Of a stretch of 64,000 nt of DNA, positions 53,223 through 64,000 are shown one piece after another; within the stretch, counting starts at the first letter, position 1; every line of letters begins with the position of its first letter. Made by a program: the position numbers and the translations under genes. The notes beneath the pieces were generated by a model. It was not told where the DNA came from. It saw only the letters and a program-made list of their open reading frames with translations, and did not search any database. Source of the DNA: Tridacna crocea (taxonomy: Eukaryota > Mollusca > Bivalvia > Cardiida > Cardiidae); contig OX031062.1 in the NCBI GenBank assembly GCA_943736015.1, positions 2,524,501 to 2,588,500 of the forward strand, read 5' to 3'.

Positions 53223-53797
53223 TGTTTTGTAAATAAGAAAAACAGTGACCTGTCTCCAGAATATTTAAGAAACATAGAGAACATTAAATGTTATTGGTTT
53301 TTCCATTGTGGTTATTTTTTGGAGAAGGTTGTTAGTAGGTAAGCTGTTTACTAATGGATAATGCAATTTTTCTAGAAAAGACTTATCTCGAATTTTCAAA
53401 GCTTATATTAATAGGTGTGACTAACTTGATGATTTTATACTTGAACTTAGACTTGTGGCTTGAAGGATGCAGAAATACTTAAAAGTGTTGGATTTAAACT
53501 GAAATATAGTTTGTAGGCTGGAATTACTTTTTCAAACATTTCTACGCTCAGATCTATTTGCAAGTTGAACTATTATTAATTGAGGTTTTAGGAACCAGAA
53601 ATTTCATACGTTTGTAGTCTGAACATAATTCTTAATTTTGAGAGACTTATTCTATTTCTTGTTCTAATATTAAGAATTGTCAAAATTTTATTGAAACTTT
53701 CTTATTTTGCTTTTTTTGTCTTTATTCATTAATAAATATTGTAATTTGTTAAAGGCTTGTAGCTGGATTTATTTCTCGTTACGCTTGGCTCGTAACA
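53223..53797 (+). repeat. 5' LTR (575 bp)
   Basis: TGTTTTGTAAATAAG to GCTTGGCTCGTAACA; clearly alignable to the 3' LTR with many substitutions and small indels, so the insertion is old. Confidence 0.9.
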
Positions 53798-53802
53798 GAA
53801 AT

Positions 53803-53820
53803 TGGTGGCTCGTCCGGAAT
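53803..53820 (+). other. Primer-binding site, tRNA-Pro-like
   Basis: TGGTGGCTCGTCCGGAAT lies 5 nt after the LTR and differs at two positions from the tRNA-Pro primer site used by murine leukaemia viruses. Confidence 0.7.
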
Positions 53821-54102
53821 CTGATCATTTAGTCATTTTGAAATTACTTTGAATGTGTTACAGTATTAAAGTTTATTAGATAATGAATAAAAATAAAAAG
53901 AATGGAATTTGGATTTTATTAACAGATCTATTTCACAAAACCCGTCTAAAAGTAAATCAAACTCTACACATAATTCATCACCATTAGATCAAACATTTTC
54001 ACTTTTAGTTAAAGAAGGCCATGGTACAGGGTCAAGGTTAAAACAATGTGTAGATCAACACGATGATCCAGAAATATCCTTTTATTTTAAAAAAAGCTGT
54101 TA

Positions 54103-54441
54103 GTGAAACTAATATTTCACAGGAACCTGACTGTTTTATATGAAAATGACATATTAATGAGAAAGTGGCACCATTCTGAAGTCTCTGTTGATGATGGGTT
54201 GGCTTTCAATCATCAAGTCGTCCTTTCTGAATCTTATAAAATAGATAAATTAAGCGTAGCTTGTGTACCAGCTATGTCAGGTCATTTAGGTATCAATAAA
54301 ACACATCGCAAAATTCTAACCCACTTAGAGAAAACTCAATGTAAAATGCAAGAAAGATATGACAAGAATACAAAAGAAAAAAAAAAAAAAAAATGTCCTG
54401 GAGATAAAGTTTTAGCTCTTCTACCAGCCTCTACGAGCAAG
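54103..54441 (+). pseudogene. Integrase remnant (zinc-binding part and C-terminal part fused)
   Basis: AMSGHLGINKTHRKILTHL is the His-His part of the HHCC finger region; it passes directly to CKMQERYDKNT and GDKVLALLPAS from the integrase C-terminus. The DDE catalytic core is deleted. Confidence 0.82.
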
Positions 54442-54574
54442 ATATTTTAATCCTTTTTCTTCAGAGGAAAAGATCAGTGACTTAAATGGTAACAACTCCC
54501 GACCGGCGAAAGCAAAAGCAATTATGACATATAGATAGCGATATTCCCATTATTTCACAATAAATGTAGTTTAC
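54442..54574 (+). repeat. 134-bp duplication, copy 1
   Basis: Differs from 55463-55596 at about three positions. Ends with GTAGTTTAC, which in copy 2 is reverse-transcriptase coding sequence. Confidence 0.9.
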
Positions 54575-54956
54575 TCAGTCCATCAAAATCTAAATCACAT
54601 TAACCAAGAAGACATAAATTGTAAATAAATGAGTTTCGACAAGACTAGCCCTATTTGTTCAAAACTTCAAAATTCTGATGAAAAAAACTGTCACATTTAG
54701 AAAATAATAAAAAAGATGAATTAAAAAAGTTAACTGCTGAATATAAGAACCTGTTCTTTGGTATTCCAACATGGAAAGATACAATATACCATGATGTGGA
54801 CATCGAAAATCCAAAACGAGTGAAACAACATCCGTATCGAATGAATCCCAAGAAATTGGAGCATCTTAGAGAGGAAATCAAGTATCTATTGGCAATCACT
54901 GTTTTGAACCTAGTCAAAGTGAATGGAGTTCTCCCTGTATTCTTATACCAAAACCA

Positions 54957-55154
54957 GGGCCCGTATTCACCAACCATTCTTAAGAACATTCTTTGTCTTA
55001 TTCTCCAGAATTTTCTACATTTGTAAGTAACACAACTTCTGATTGGCTAAACCATTTGGTTTAGCCAATCAGAAGTTGTGTTACTTACAAATTTTGAAAA
55101 CCTTGGAGAATAAGACTAAGAATATTCTCAAGAATGGTTGGTGAATACGGGCCC
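54957..55154. mobile_element. E foldback inserted in the reverse transcriptase
   Basis: GGGCCCGTATTCACCAACC to its inverse, 198 bp, same length as the copy at 15441. Centre GGCTAAACCATTTGG. Confidence 0.92.
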
Positions 55155-55462
55155 TGATGGAACTTTTCGTATATGCACTGACTATAGAAAAGTTAATACT
55201 GGGACCAAGACTGATTCATTTCCAATGCTAAGAGTAGATGACTGCACTGACCATATTAGTCATGCAAAATATGTTACCAAATTTAATCTTGTGAAAGGAT
55301 TTTGGAAATTTTCTCTCACTGAAAGAGCGGAAGAGATCTTTGCATTTGTAACTCCTGATGGACTTTATCCATACAAAGTTATGCCTTTTGGGATTAAAAC
55401 CTCGCCGGCAACATTTCAACGCCTTATAAACTTGATAATTTCTGGATTGGACGACAAGCAAA

Positions 55463-55596
55463 ATATTTTAATCCTTTTTCTTTAGAGGAAAAGATCAGTG
55501 ACTTAAATGATAACAACTCCCGACCGGCGAAAGCAAAAGCAATTATGACATATAGATAGCGATATTCCCATTATTTCACCAATAAATGTAGTTTAC
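55463..55596 (+). repeat. 134-bp duplication, copy 2
   Basis: Interrupts the reverse transcriptase just before the YxDD box. Confidence 0.9.
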
Positions 55597-55844
55597 ATCG
55601 ATAACTTCATCATTCACATCGATGATTGGAATGAGCATCTAAAGACTATCAGAGATTTCTTTTGATAGAATTAGTAGAGCAAAATTAATAATCCTGTTGA
55701 AAGTGAATTTCGTCAAGAGTCTAACTTGTAAATAGTTAACATTTGTCTTTAAGTATAATGTATTTTCATGTACAGTTAAGTGTAATGATATGTTTTATAT
55801 TCTAACAAAAGAAGGTCTTAATTCTTAAAACTTCCTTTTCCTTT

Positions 55845-55855
55845 AGGAGGGGAAG
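55845..55855 (+). other. Polypurine tract
   Basis: AGGAGGGGAAG immediately before the 3' LTR. Confidence 0.8.
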
Positions 55856-56430
55856 TGTTATGTAAATACGATAAACAGTGACCTGTTATCAGAATATTTT
55901 AGAAACATAAAGAACATTCATTGGTTTTTCCACTGTGGTTATTTTTTGAAAAAAAAAATGCTGTTAGTAAAGAAGCTGTTTACTAATGGATAATTGCATC
56001 TTTCTAGAAAGACATATCTAGAATTTTCAAAGCTGAATTAAATAGGAGTGATTTACTTGGTGACTTTCGACTTGAACTTAGGCTTGTGGCTTGAAGGATA
56101 AAGAAATAGTTAAAAGTTTGGATTTAAACTGGAATTTAGATCTGTAGGTTGGAATTACTTTATCTTCAAACGGGTTGCTCATATCTAGTTGCAAGTTTAG
56201 CTATTGTTAATATAGATTTTAGGAACCAGAAATTTCATGCTTTTGTAATCTAAACAAAAATCTTAATTTTGAGTGACTTATTCTATTTCTTGTTCTAAGA
56301 TTAAAAATTATCAAGATTAAATTTAAACTTAACCTTTTTTGTATTCTTTTGCCTTTATTCATTAATAACTATTGTCATTTGTTAAATGCGTGTTGCTGGT
56401 TTTCTTTCTCGTTACGCCTGGCCCATAACA
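55856..56430 (+). repeat. 3' LTR (575 bp)
   Basis: TGTTATGTAAATACG to GCCTGGCCCATAACA; retains the TG...CA ends. Confidence 0.9.
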
Positions 56431-56434
56431 ACAC

Positions 56435-56889
56435 AAGAATATATCCGAACAAAATGGGCCAAAATCAATTATATCTCGGGTCAATTATCTATAAAACTCT
56501 GGAAAGGATGCTTTCCAAGATATATGGTATAACAACAACTTTATTTTGAAATTTAAACAGCTTTTTACCTGGAATTATCAGGGAAAAATGTTACTAGAAA
56601 CTTTCCAATATGTCCAAAAAATGTGACAAAATAAGGGAATTCATTAAGTTTATGACAAAGGAAGGGGAAAGTTTTCTCAGTAAGGATTTTTATGAACAAG
56701 CTATTAGAACCTATGTCACCCTATTTTCTCCAGAAAAAGGCTGTGTCAGTAAATACCAAGAATTAACCCATTTATACGGATAATTGGATGTCTCATCAAT
56801 AGGGATTTTATTGTACATTTATTTCTCCCAAAAACCTCGCAAGAATTGATTACCCGTGTGTTGATCGAAAATGTTCTGTTAATTTCATG
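56435..56889. other. No gene or repeat recognised
   Basis: AT-rich, no supported ORF. Confidence 0.45.
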
Positions 56890-57190
56890 CCTTTAATCCT
56901 CTCTGGGAGGAACTTTATCAAATCGAGTACAGTTCTTTTTAGTTATTCCCCGTGGCGTACCCCCTCCGCATAGTGCTCAACGCAAGACAATATTACATCA
57001 AGCGCGAGAAATTTAAGGTAAATGACGTCATATTTCCCATCTGGTTGTGAGTCAAGCGCAATTTATATAGGTAAATAGAATATAAAAATCGGTATTTTCA
57101 CTGGTCGTAACAATAAAATATCGAAACATATTTCACTGGTATTTCTCGATAACCTACCGGAAAGCATTAAATAATATCACACATTCTACA
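56890..57190 (+). repeat. H repeat
   Basis: GGAGGAACTTTATCAAATCG, CCCCGTGGCGTACCCCC, TTTCTCGATAACCTACCGG. Confidence 0.7.
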
Positions 57191-57221
57191 GAGTCGTAAG
57201 AGAGATATATCAAGGGGTTAG

Positions 57222-57285
57222 TGCAAGACTATTGTAAGTGCATATACAATGTATACATATGCACTTACAATAGTCTTGCACTTAC
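57222..57285. repeat. Perfect 25-bp-stem hairpin
   Basis: GTGCAAGACTATTGTAAGTG plus CATAT is repeated in inverse after a short ACAATGTAT-type loop. Confidence 0.85.
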
Positions 57286-57622
57286 CAGTCGATATGTAAT
57301 GTACTTGGGGGAGTGCACATTTTGCTTGTCCTCTTACTGTATGAAAAGGTTTCCATTCTCAAACATTTACAGGTAACAAATGAAATGTGGATTTTTTCCT
57401 TTATAGGGTGGAAAACATTGATGGAGACGGAGGAACTGGTCGTTACCAGCATTCTTTTCATTTTCTTCTTGAGATGCTTTATAAAAACCTTCTTTCTCGT
57501 GGTCCTAATATTGTGTTATAAAGATAGGCCCATGGACTTATTTTTACGTAGAAAAAAAGGATAAGGCAATGAAGAAAAATGAAATAGAGCTGACATATAA
57601 AAATGCAAAATGGGCGTTTTAA

Positions 57623-57862
57623 CCCTCCCCAAACAAGTGCTGGTTTTTACGTGTCTGCGGTAAAAAACACTGTGGGAAAAGTGTGTCTGCGGTAAAAAGC
57701 ACAGTGGGAAAAGGAGAAATTGCTCGATACGAACAATTTCTCCTTTCCCACAGTGTTTTCTACCCTTTTTGAGAACTTTCTGGCATTTTCTCCAAACCTG
57801 AAATGGTCGTCTGCAAACTCTTTTGGTCTGGAAGAGTCCAAAATTTGTCGTTTGGGAAAGGG
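57623..57862 (+). mobile_element. A-element, A2 subtype, with internal duplication
   Basis: TTAA 57619-57622 and 57863-57866. GTGTCTGCGGTAAAAA and the following CACTGTGGGAAAAG-type piece are doubled in the left arm. Confidence 0.9.
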
Positions 57863-57984
57863 TTAAAGCTCCCGCCATAGCTACAACCACCAAAGTATTT
57901 GGCCATTTTCCCTGCTCCTACGCGATGTACCAGAAATACCCTAGACCACCTTTCCCCTCTAAAAAACAATCCATCGTTTTGACG

Positions 57985-58045
57985 ATGATCAGGGAAAAGG
58001 CATCAGAGAACATGGTATCCCGCATGTTCTCCTTTTCCCACAATG
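57985..58045. mobile_element. A-element core fragment
   Basis: AGAACATGGTATCCCGCATG and TCTCCTTTTCCCACAATG. Confidence 0.5.
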
Positions 58046-58600
58046 ATTATTACACTGCAAATAAATTTCTTGTGATCTGATTGGATAATATGCCTGAACA
58101 TGTATATCATGTATACTGACAAAACAAACGTAAAAGCAGTTTCCCTTTTGGGAGCCCCGTATACGTGACTATGCTTTCAACACAACATCAAGCCGCCGAT
58201 CAAGATTTTGCACCAAACCAAGGTTTCATTGACGTCATTTCCGAGTGACGTCATGTGTCATTGAATTGTGACGCTCAGACGGTAAATTCTACTTCGTCAG
58301 CGTTCCCAATTTTTGAAACAAACAAACAAAAAAAGAACAGGTAGATTTCGCTATACACACGTTGGAATGGTAACTCTTTGCAATATGATAAATTTTTTGT
58401 ACGGTCTGGTGGCAGGGAACTTGGAAACTCGTTCAAGGCTGTGGCGAATAATGTCGCTACTTCGCCTTCGGCTCTTGGCAACATGATTTACCAAAGGCGT
58501 GAACAAGTTTCTAAGTCCTTTGCCACCTGACCTTACAACTAATAAATTGCTACCCTTTAACCAGACAAATGTATACTATTCATTGGGCTATATTTTATTA
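58046..58600. other. No gene recognised
   Basis: Minus-strand frame 58484-58275 (EVATLFATALNEFPSSLPPD) is open but matches no family I know. Confidence 0.35.
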
Positions 58601-58663
58601 AGCGCTTGACAATATCCTCAATATGGAAAAGTCTAAAACTTTGTCGTCAGCTCAAGGATTTAC

Positions 58664-58868
58664 TTTTAACTACACAATGCCGAGTTTTAACGACCCTAAG
58701 AAAGAAGGTAACATCGCGGGAAAAGGAGGAAATGGTGGTAATCAGCATTCTCTCCTATTGCCAGACTGTTTTCAACCCTTCTCAAAAGAAATGTCATTTT
58801 TTATCTCATATTTTGTCGTCTGCAAATGCTTTCATTTCGGAAAAGTCTAAAATATTGTCGCCTGTTAA
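58664..58868 (+). mobile_element. A-element, decayed
   Basis: ACACAATGCCGAGTTTTAACG, AATGGTGGTAATCAGCATT, TTGTCGTCTGCAAATGC. Confidence 0.72.
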
Positions 58869-58869
58869 A

Positions 58870-59890
58870 GAAAAAGGGCGAAATGCGAAATTCTGCGAAG
58901 AGAAGATTCATAGATAATAACCTCATAAATACCAAAAAAAGTCGTCCATCCATCAGCTAATGCTATTTGCTTCCATAACAGTGTTATTTTATGGTGCTTT
59001 CACTCTTGGCGCGTCTGTTTTGTTGACAATTCACACAATAATCTAACAGCGGAGACCATTTGCAAAGAGTCATCACTCATTTGGAGACCCTCGGAGCTAA
59101 TTGTAGGCTAAGAGGATCCCTGGTATCATCAAGCGTAGCCCTGGTCGTTAAAGTGAAATAACACCAGGAGAGTGCTTCAATATTAATTTGTTCCATTTCT
59201 CTTCCAAAGGACTTTCTCCTCTATAAAGAATCGGATTTGTGTTCTATGAGTATCATTTCAAAACATATAGATCTCGATCTACAGCATCCTCGGAACCCAT
59301 ATTTTAAGCATTTCGTTACTCTACATGTGATAATTAGTAGCAATTTGTCGTTTCTTATGAATATTTATATGGTCAGGAAGTACCCTAATAGCCAATCAAA
59401 AGAACGATGACATAATCATACTCTTTTGTACAGGATATGTCCATTTCTTGCGTTTTAAAAAAATAACCCTACTATGGAAAAAAATCTGATGTTGTCAACA
59501 AATATGGCCCGTTGGGGTGCTTGTCTCCTGTGAAATATTTCACTCTGTAATGCAGGTATGACACTATTGATCTTTGTGAACGATTTTAACTGACAATCTT
59601 CGATGTTACGCCGAAAATCTCTTTTTTTGAAACGCTTTTCGACTATGGTGCAGATTAAAAGTATCTCAAAGCTTGATTTGCAAAGAATGATGTGAATGGA
59701 TATCGACAAGTTAAAAATAGAAATGACGACGTATTTGTGATGAAAATAGTTTAAAATATTCTCAAAGAAAAACTGAGATCACCAATCAAAATGCTTCATG
59801 AATAGTTCTTAAGAATTTTTCCAATACACATAAGATAAAAACATTATCAAAAAGAACCAGACTCTAGTTTCTGTAATAACGAGCAAAGTT
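58870..59890. other. No gene or repeat recognised
   Basis: One open minus-strand frame (59709-59455, NIEDCQLKSFTKINSVI) without splice or family support. Confidence 0.4.
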
Positions 59891-59892
59891 CC

Positions 59893-60070
59893 GGATCCAT
59901 ATTCACCAACCATTTATAAGAACATTGTTTGTTCAATTCTTCAGAATTTCTTCATTGTGAAAATAACAGATCTTCTGATTGGCTAAATCATTTCTTTCAC
60001 TGTCAGAGTCAGAAAATCTTGAAGAATAAGGCAAAGAATATTCTTGAGAATGGTTGGTGAATACGGACCC
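59893..60070. mobile_element. E foldback, older copy
   Basis: GGATCCATATTCACCAACC to GGTTGGTGAATACGGACC; the central part is shortened. Confidence 0.8.
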
Positions 60071-61064
60071 TGATCATAAAGCGTATGTAGTGTCAAACTC
60101 ACCGTATTTCACTAAGGTTTCTATGTTGAATCCTTGATCTCAGAAATCCTTCACTCTTACAGTATTCAGACACGTGGATAACGCAACAGAAAACGATTAG
60201 ATCGTATTTGGTACAAACTGTTACCAAAAATTATAAAACTTGAATCTTACTTGATATCTAAATATGGACATCAAAACCCTAATCACGAACGTTGCAAAAG
60301 AAGGATGTTAAAGTATAATGTATAGGTTTACGAACCAGTGATAGAACTTTAAAAAAACTACGTTAAAACTGGCAGTAGTTTGAATAAAGAAACGTTCAAT
60401 TCAAGCGTGACGGTCCCACAATTAAACGAATTCGATTTCTTTAAGTGGAAAAATGACTCTGCGAATAAGCGGCTAGGATCAAGGGTCATTCGCAAGGAAA
60501 ACACAGATTACTCACATAGCCATTATGTAAAAACCTTTTAGGTTAAAGACTTCTAATGTTTATTTATGTATGGCCTGGCTAGCTATTAGACAGCCAGATT
60601 TCATATCTAATGTATGGTAGATCGCCACCTTCGTTCATAAAAAGCAAAGGTCGTGGACAGCTAAAGCAATTTGTAGGATAAACAGTAAAGCTATTTTCAA
60701 TTTAGTCTCTTGTCGCACATGGCACTGTAAAACTTTTAAGTCACATAGACACGGGCGCTTTGGCGTTTCAGTATATCCATCGGAAGTCAGGATAGAAAGA
60801 AATACGTTACTTTAACGGCTGATATACTGATATGTTGAAGAGATATAAAACAACGGAAAGAAATATGGTCAAAGTTTATACAAATCAATAAAGAACGGCA
60901 ACCACAACCTGAATGAATTCTTTAAGCTTGACAAGAGTCGTATGCCCAACAGGGAGCAATTTCCCACTTAATTAGAGAACAAGGTCATTCGAACTACTTG
61001 GTATCTATAGACTTCTTCCTCAACCATTATCGGGAAATGAGAAATGTACGTTATATTTTGTTCC
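60071..61064. other. No gene or repeat recognised
   Basis: About 1 kb without ORFs of note or palindromes. Confidence 0.45.
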
Positions 61065-61265
61065 ACTTACCTTTTACCATATAATCTCAAATTTAAACAA
61101 GCCTAGGAGATAATGCTTTTGGTAACCAGCATTTTCTTATTTTCCCACAATTTTTTTTTCTACCCAATCGAAGACAAATCCCATCATGTGATAGAAAATC
61201 GATTTGCTGTATGCTAAAACTATAAATTTAGTCAATTTTATCATTCTTTCATCTGATAAAGACAC
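61065..61265 (+). mobile_element. A-element, left arm deleted
   Basis: ACCATATAATCTCAAATTT, GGTAACCAGCATTTTC, TTTCATCTGATAAAG. Confidence 0.6.
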
Positions 61266-61669
61266 AAGTGATAAATTTTCCTAAATAAAAAAACGAACTT
61301 TTTTAACAGTTTCAAAGAGACGCAGTTTCTGATTAGCTAAGCTGAATTAAAAATTTTGTTACACACCTAGTTTATTTGCTATCTAAAATTGATTAGTAAA
61401 GGTGAGAGCATGTATGTTTCAAATTAATTTGGTGGCAAACGTTATTGAAAATGGGGAAAGTTTGGTTAGCCTTCTTCCACTATGTTCTAAAGGACATCTA
61501 AGGTTGGCCATGTCAACGAGAGTCGCATCTGCACAGCCCGTTACCAGAATTAGAAATGAATAACTATTTCTACGTGCAATTCTCTGGGGACTTTATTAAC
61601 CTTATTAAATGAATACAAACTATGTGTCTGCCATTTCTATGTTACACACACCTCCCAATATTGTGTCAG

Positions 61670-61885
61670 CTCTTTGTCACACATTCCTGAGTTTTAAGGA
61701 CCCTGGACCACAATTTATAGATTAAATATTGTAGGAAAGGGAGAAAATGCCAGTAACTAGCAGTTTCTCCCTTTCACATAGTGTTTTTTAGCCTTTAAAG
61801 TACCACCATTTGGCAACATTTTATTTGTCATCTACAAAAGCTTTCGCTTTGGAACAGCCTAAAATTTGATGGTTTGGTAATGACA
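61670..61885 (+). mobile_element. A-element, paired arm change
   Basis: AGGAAAGGGAGAAAATGC against GCAGTTTCTCCCTTTC: GGGAG/CTCCC replaces the usual AGGAG/CTCCT. Confidence 0.72.
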
Positions 61886-61956
61886 TATACAGACTTGCTA
61901 CCAATTCCTTATCCCTCTGTTTTTTTTATCTGCTAATTTCAAAATAGTTATTGCAT

Positions 61957-61990
61957 TAAGTTTTTAGGCCAGGGAATCCCTCTCAAGGGA
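61957..61990. repeat. Short hairpin
   Basis: GGCCAGGGAATCCCT and AGGGATTCTCTTGCC. Confidence 0.6.
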
Positions 61991-62319
61991 TTCTCTTGCC
62001 TATAGGGATCGTAAGCTGTCTATTCAGACAAAAATGTTGGTTGGTGTGTCCACTCTATATCGCTGAGTCCGCCAAAACAACTAGTTTCCCAAGTATATAC
62101 AGAGATTGCTTATCACACGGTGTGAATGCTTTCCTTTCCTCAAAGCTTTCATCTGCAAAACGCCATGGAATTGCAAGGGTATTGCAATCCTGTAATAACT
62201 GACGAGTGTGTTTTATATCCCGTTTTTGTCATTAACACTGATCTAATAAAGGCGTAACCTAATGATCTTAGTTTATCCAGCAGTTGTGTATTCCTACGCG
62301 CTATATACGGTTAATATCT

Positions 62320-62400
62320 ATAACGCTCTCTCTTGCACTCCGGTAATATTCAGGTATGGTGAGATTAACGAACGACGACTCTGCTCGGAGTTTGTCTATA
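62320..62400 (+). repeat. Interspersed repeat shared with 15895-16000
   Basis: CTCTCTTGCACTCCGG, ATGGTGAGATTAACGAACG, ACTCTGCTCGGAG. Confidence 0.6.
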
Positions 62401-62549
62401 ACGTTGTGTTGACATTTTCAGAACATGTGTGTCACAAAACGCGTCTCCGCTAAAATGCGATTGTAAATAAAGCAAACTACGTATAGAATATTGGCCCGTG
62501 TTGTTTATCACTTTTTCTTATGTATATAAACTAAATCTAGGGTACTTCA

Positions 62550-62700
62550 GCGGAATGCTGGAGAAATCGGCCCCTGGAGAAATCGTCCCCAAACTGGTTG
62601 GCCCGTGTTATGTTCATCACTCCGGGGCAATCGTCCCCTGGAGACCATTTCTTTGGTGAAATCGTCCCCAAATAAAATTTTAGAAAAATCGACCCCAACA
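62550..62700. repeat. GAAATCGTCCCC short repeats
   Basis: GAAATCGGCCCC, GAAATCGTCCCC, GCAATCGTCCCC, GAAATCGTCCCC and AAAATCGACCCC recur within 150 bp. Confidence 0.7.
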
Positions 62701-63549
62701 TCAGATTTCATCCATATCGTTAATCAAGTTGTCTATAAAAATATTTTTGAAATTTCGTTGTCTTTAGTATGTACATTATGTGTATTAGATACCTTTATCC
62801 AAGAGTTATTTGGTAGTTTTGTCATTGTTTATATTGCCTATTTCACACTGATAGGATGTATTTCACACCTTTTACACCTGTCACAAAAAGATTACACCTG
62901 TATGATTCTTAAAAATGTCTTTGACTGACTTTGATTTGAAACCAAATAAATGCTTATAATTTTTTTCTGTAATCGTTCGCTTGTCATTTAATGTATTTCT
63001 TTTTCTCTCTCTCTACTAGTGTCATATGAGATACTTGTGACCAATACCATTTAGCAGGGGCATCTGTGTCTCTGACACACATATTTCTAGTGTTCACTAG
63101 GGCTTGTGTGCATCCGAATATTTCCGGTCCATAACTTCTACAATTGTGGATGGATTTCAAAATAATTTGGCACAATTGACCTCTATCACGGTTAGATGTG
63201 CCATTTGAAACATCTGTTTAAGTAGGTTCAAGATCAAGGCCCCATTGAAGGCCAATTTTACGTCCGAACCATAACTCCTACATTTTTGGATAGATTCCGA
63301 TATAAATTAGCATAATGCATTGTTCTCCATCATGAGTAGAAGTTCCCTTTGAAACATTTATTCAGGTCCAGGGTCTAGGTCAAGCTTGAGAGTCAAGTGT
63401 TTGCGGGCTTGACACAAGTTGTCCTTGGACAACGATTATGAATTAGGATTAACGTCTTTTTATATTATGTAGATATAAGTATCGAAGCTCAAGTCACTGT
63501 GACTTGTCCGTAAAATAGGCAAGTAAAATAGGAAAACCGAGCCTAATCG
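62701..63549. other. No gene recognised
   Basis: 63040-63380 has diffuse internal similarity (CATAACTTCTACAATTGTGG, CATAACTCCTACATTTTTGG), suggesting an old tandem duplication of about 130 bp. Confidence 0.4.
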
Positions 63550-63745
63550 TTTTCCCAAAACAATCCAACCTTTTCACAGTATTTTATTGAGAAAATATTT
63601 TGGCTAAAAGAGAATTCGCTTGTAACAAGCAATTCCTCCCAATTTCCCCAAAATCTTACTTTTCAATATACACGAAGAACTACTTTGGATTTTTATCTAC
63701 AACTTCCTTCAAATATGACCAGTTCAAAATTTCGTCGACTTGTGG
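63550..63745. mobile_element. A-like element, diverged
   Basis: GGCTAAAAGAGAATTCGC and GCAATTCCTCCCAATTTCCCC around TTGTAACAA; a paired loop of yet another sequence. Confidence 0.55.
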
Positions 63746-64000
63746 AAGGTAGAGACATGACCAACTGCCATATCACTCCCATCTTTATTATTCATCACAT
63801 TTTACATTGATATCTATCTTACATGTATTTTCATTGAAATCAACAAAAATAAATATGTTCTTGCATCATAAATGTAAAAAAAATTAAATTGGGATTGTTT
63901 ACAAGCACGACAAATTACTAAGTATTCTAAGTCATTATCAAGCACCGCATAACTGTGAGCACATGCCTAGCTCTGGCTTAATTAGTTTCTGGCTGGTGCT

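Larger units (their letters stand above)
54700..55680 (+). pseudogene. Reverse transcriptase remnant, split twice
   Basis: Order is normal within the piece: VKQHPYRMNP, then the break by the E foldback, DGTFRICTDYRKVN, FVTPDGLYPYKVMPFG, break by duplication copy 2, then YIDNF (degraded YxDD box) and WNEHLKTI. Confidence 0.88.
53219..56434 (+). mobile_element. Gypsy-type LTR retrotransposon, defective and scrambled
   Basis: Two 575-bp LTRs, 4-bp target duplication ACAC (53219-53222, 56431-56434), primer-binding site and polypurine tract are all present. The internal 2 kb holds an integrase piece placed before the reverse-transcriptase piece, the reverse of normal Gypsy order, with stops, an E foldback and a 134-bp duplication. 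No complete protein can be made. Confidence 0.9.

Noticed and set aside
62605..62928. 107-residue plus-strand ORF with hydrophobic stretches
   Set aside because: AT-rich composition, begins in the GAAATCGTCCCC cluster, no family match or splice support.

Overview
This window is animal nuclear DNA, most probably from a bivalve mollusc. The evidence is a complete intron-rich gene for a metazoan axonemal-dynein assembly factor (ZMYND10), GT-AG introns, tRNA-derived SINEs, a short TTAGGG-type interstitial telomeric tract, and a very heavy load of short palindromic elements of the kind common in bivalve genomes. The species cannot be named from the sequence alone. No prokaryotic genes, CRISPR arrays or intact tRNA/rRNA genes were seen.

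Genes. (1) ZMYND10 lies on the minus strand, 12632 down to 1981. All 13 coding exons could be joined in frame with GT-AG borders, giving a 462-residue protein that ends in a complete C6HC MYND zinc finger. (2) The 3' part of a rolling-stone-like multi-pass membrane protein lies on the minus strand, 21669 down to 18366 (three exons, 374 residues; the 5' exon was not found). (3) Four weaker exon candidates are at 42123-42375 and 46051-46280 (minus, possibly one gene), 43698-43879 (plus, followed by AATAAA) and 50025-50159 (minus). The genes found do not form a pathway.

Repeats dominate everything else. 'A-elements' are about 220-bp non-autonomous elements flanked by TTAA, with CCCTTT/AAAGGG ends and a central hairpin of about 60 bp. 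About 60 full, partial or decayed copies occur in 64 kb, and they also fill the ZMYND10 introns. The TTAA target and CCC ends suggest piggyBac-type mobilisation. 'B-elements' carry a different central palindrome, and some have the same TTAA/CCC end type. 'F-elements' (about 380 bp, GGTAAGACC ends) are also TTAA-flanked. Other families: C-elements (about 270 bp, two internal hairpins, GCAACACG ends); D-elements (single hairpin, CATCTGCAAAAAGT ends); E foldbacks (198-bp near-perfect palindromes, GGGCCCGTATTCACC ends); G palindromes (AACCTCGTAACTACAGC); H repeats (TTTATTTCATC...). There are two kinds of tRNA-headed SINE: SINE-1 with a CCAA-repeat tail and SINE-2 with a conserved GGTGTTTTACGCCG-type core.

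Layout: 1-1400, A/B copies and a 166-bp tandem array grown from an A-element; 1.9-12.7 kb, ZMYND10; 12.7-18.2 kb, repeats including a Helitron-like insert and SINEs; 18.3-21.7 kb, rolling-stone-like gene with a mariner remnant split by an F-element in its last intron; 22-25.7 kb, repeats, then a 25-bp minisatellite interrupted by a 687-bp TAA-flanked inverted-repeat element; 26-53 kb, mostly A and B elements with scattered SINEs; 53.2-56.4 kb, a Gypsy-type LTR element with two 575-bp LTRs and an intact TSD but scrambled pol fragments; 56.4-64 kb, sparse, decayed repeats.
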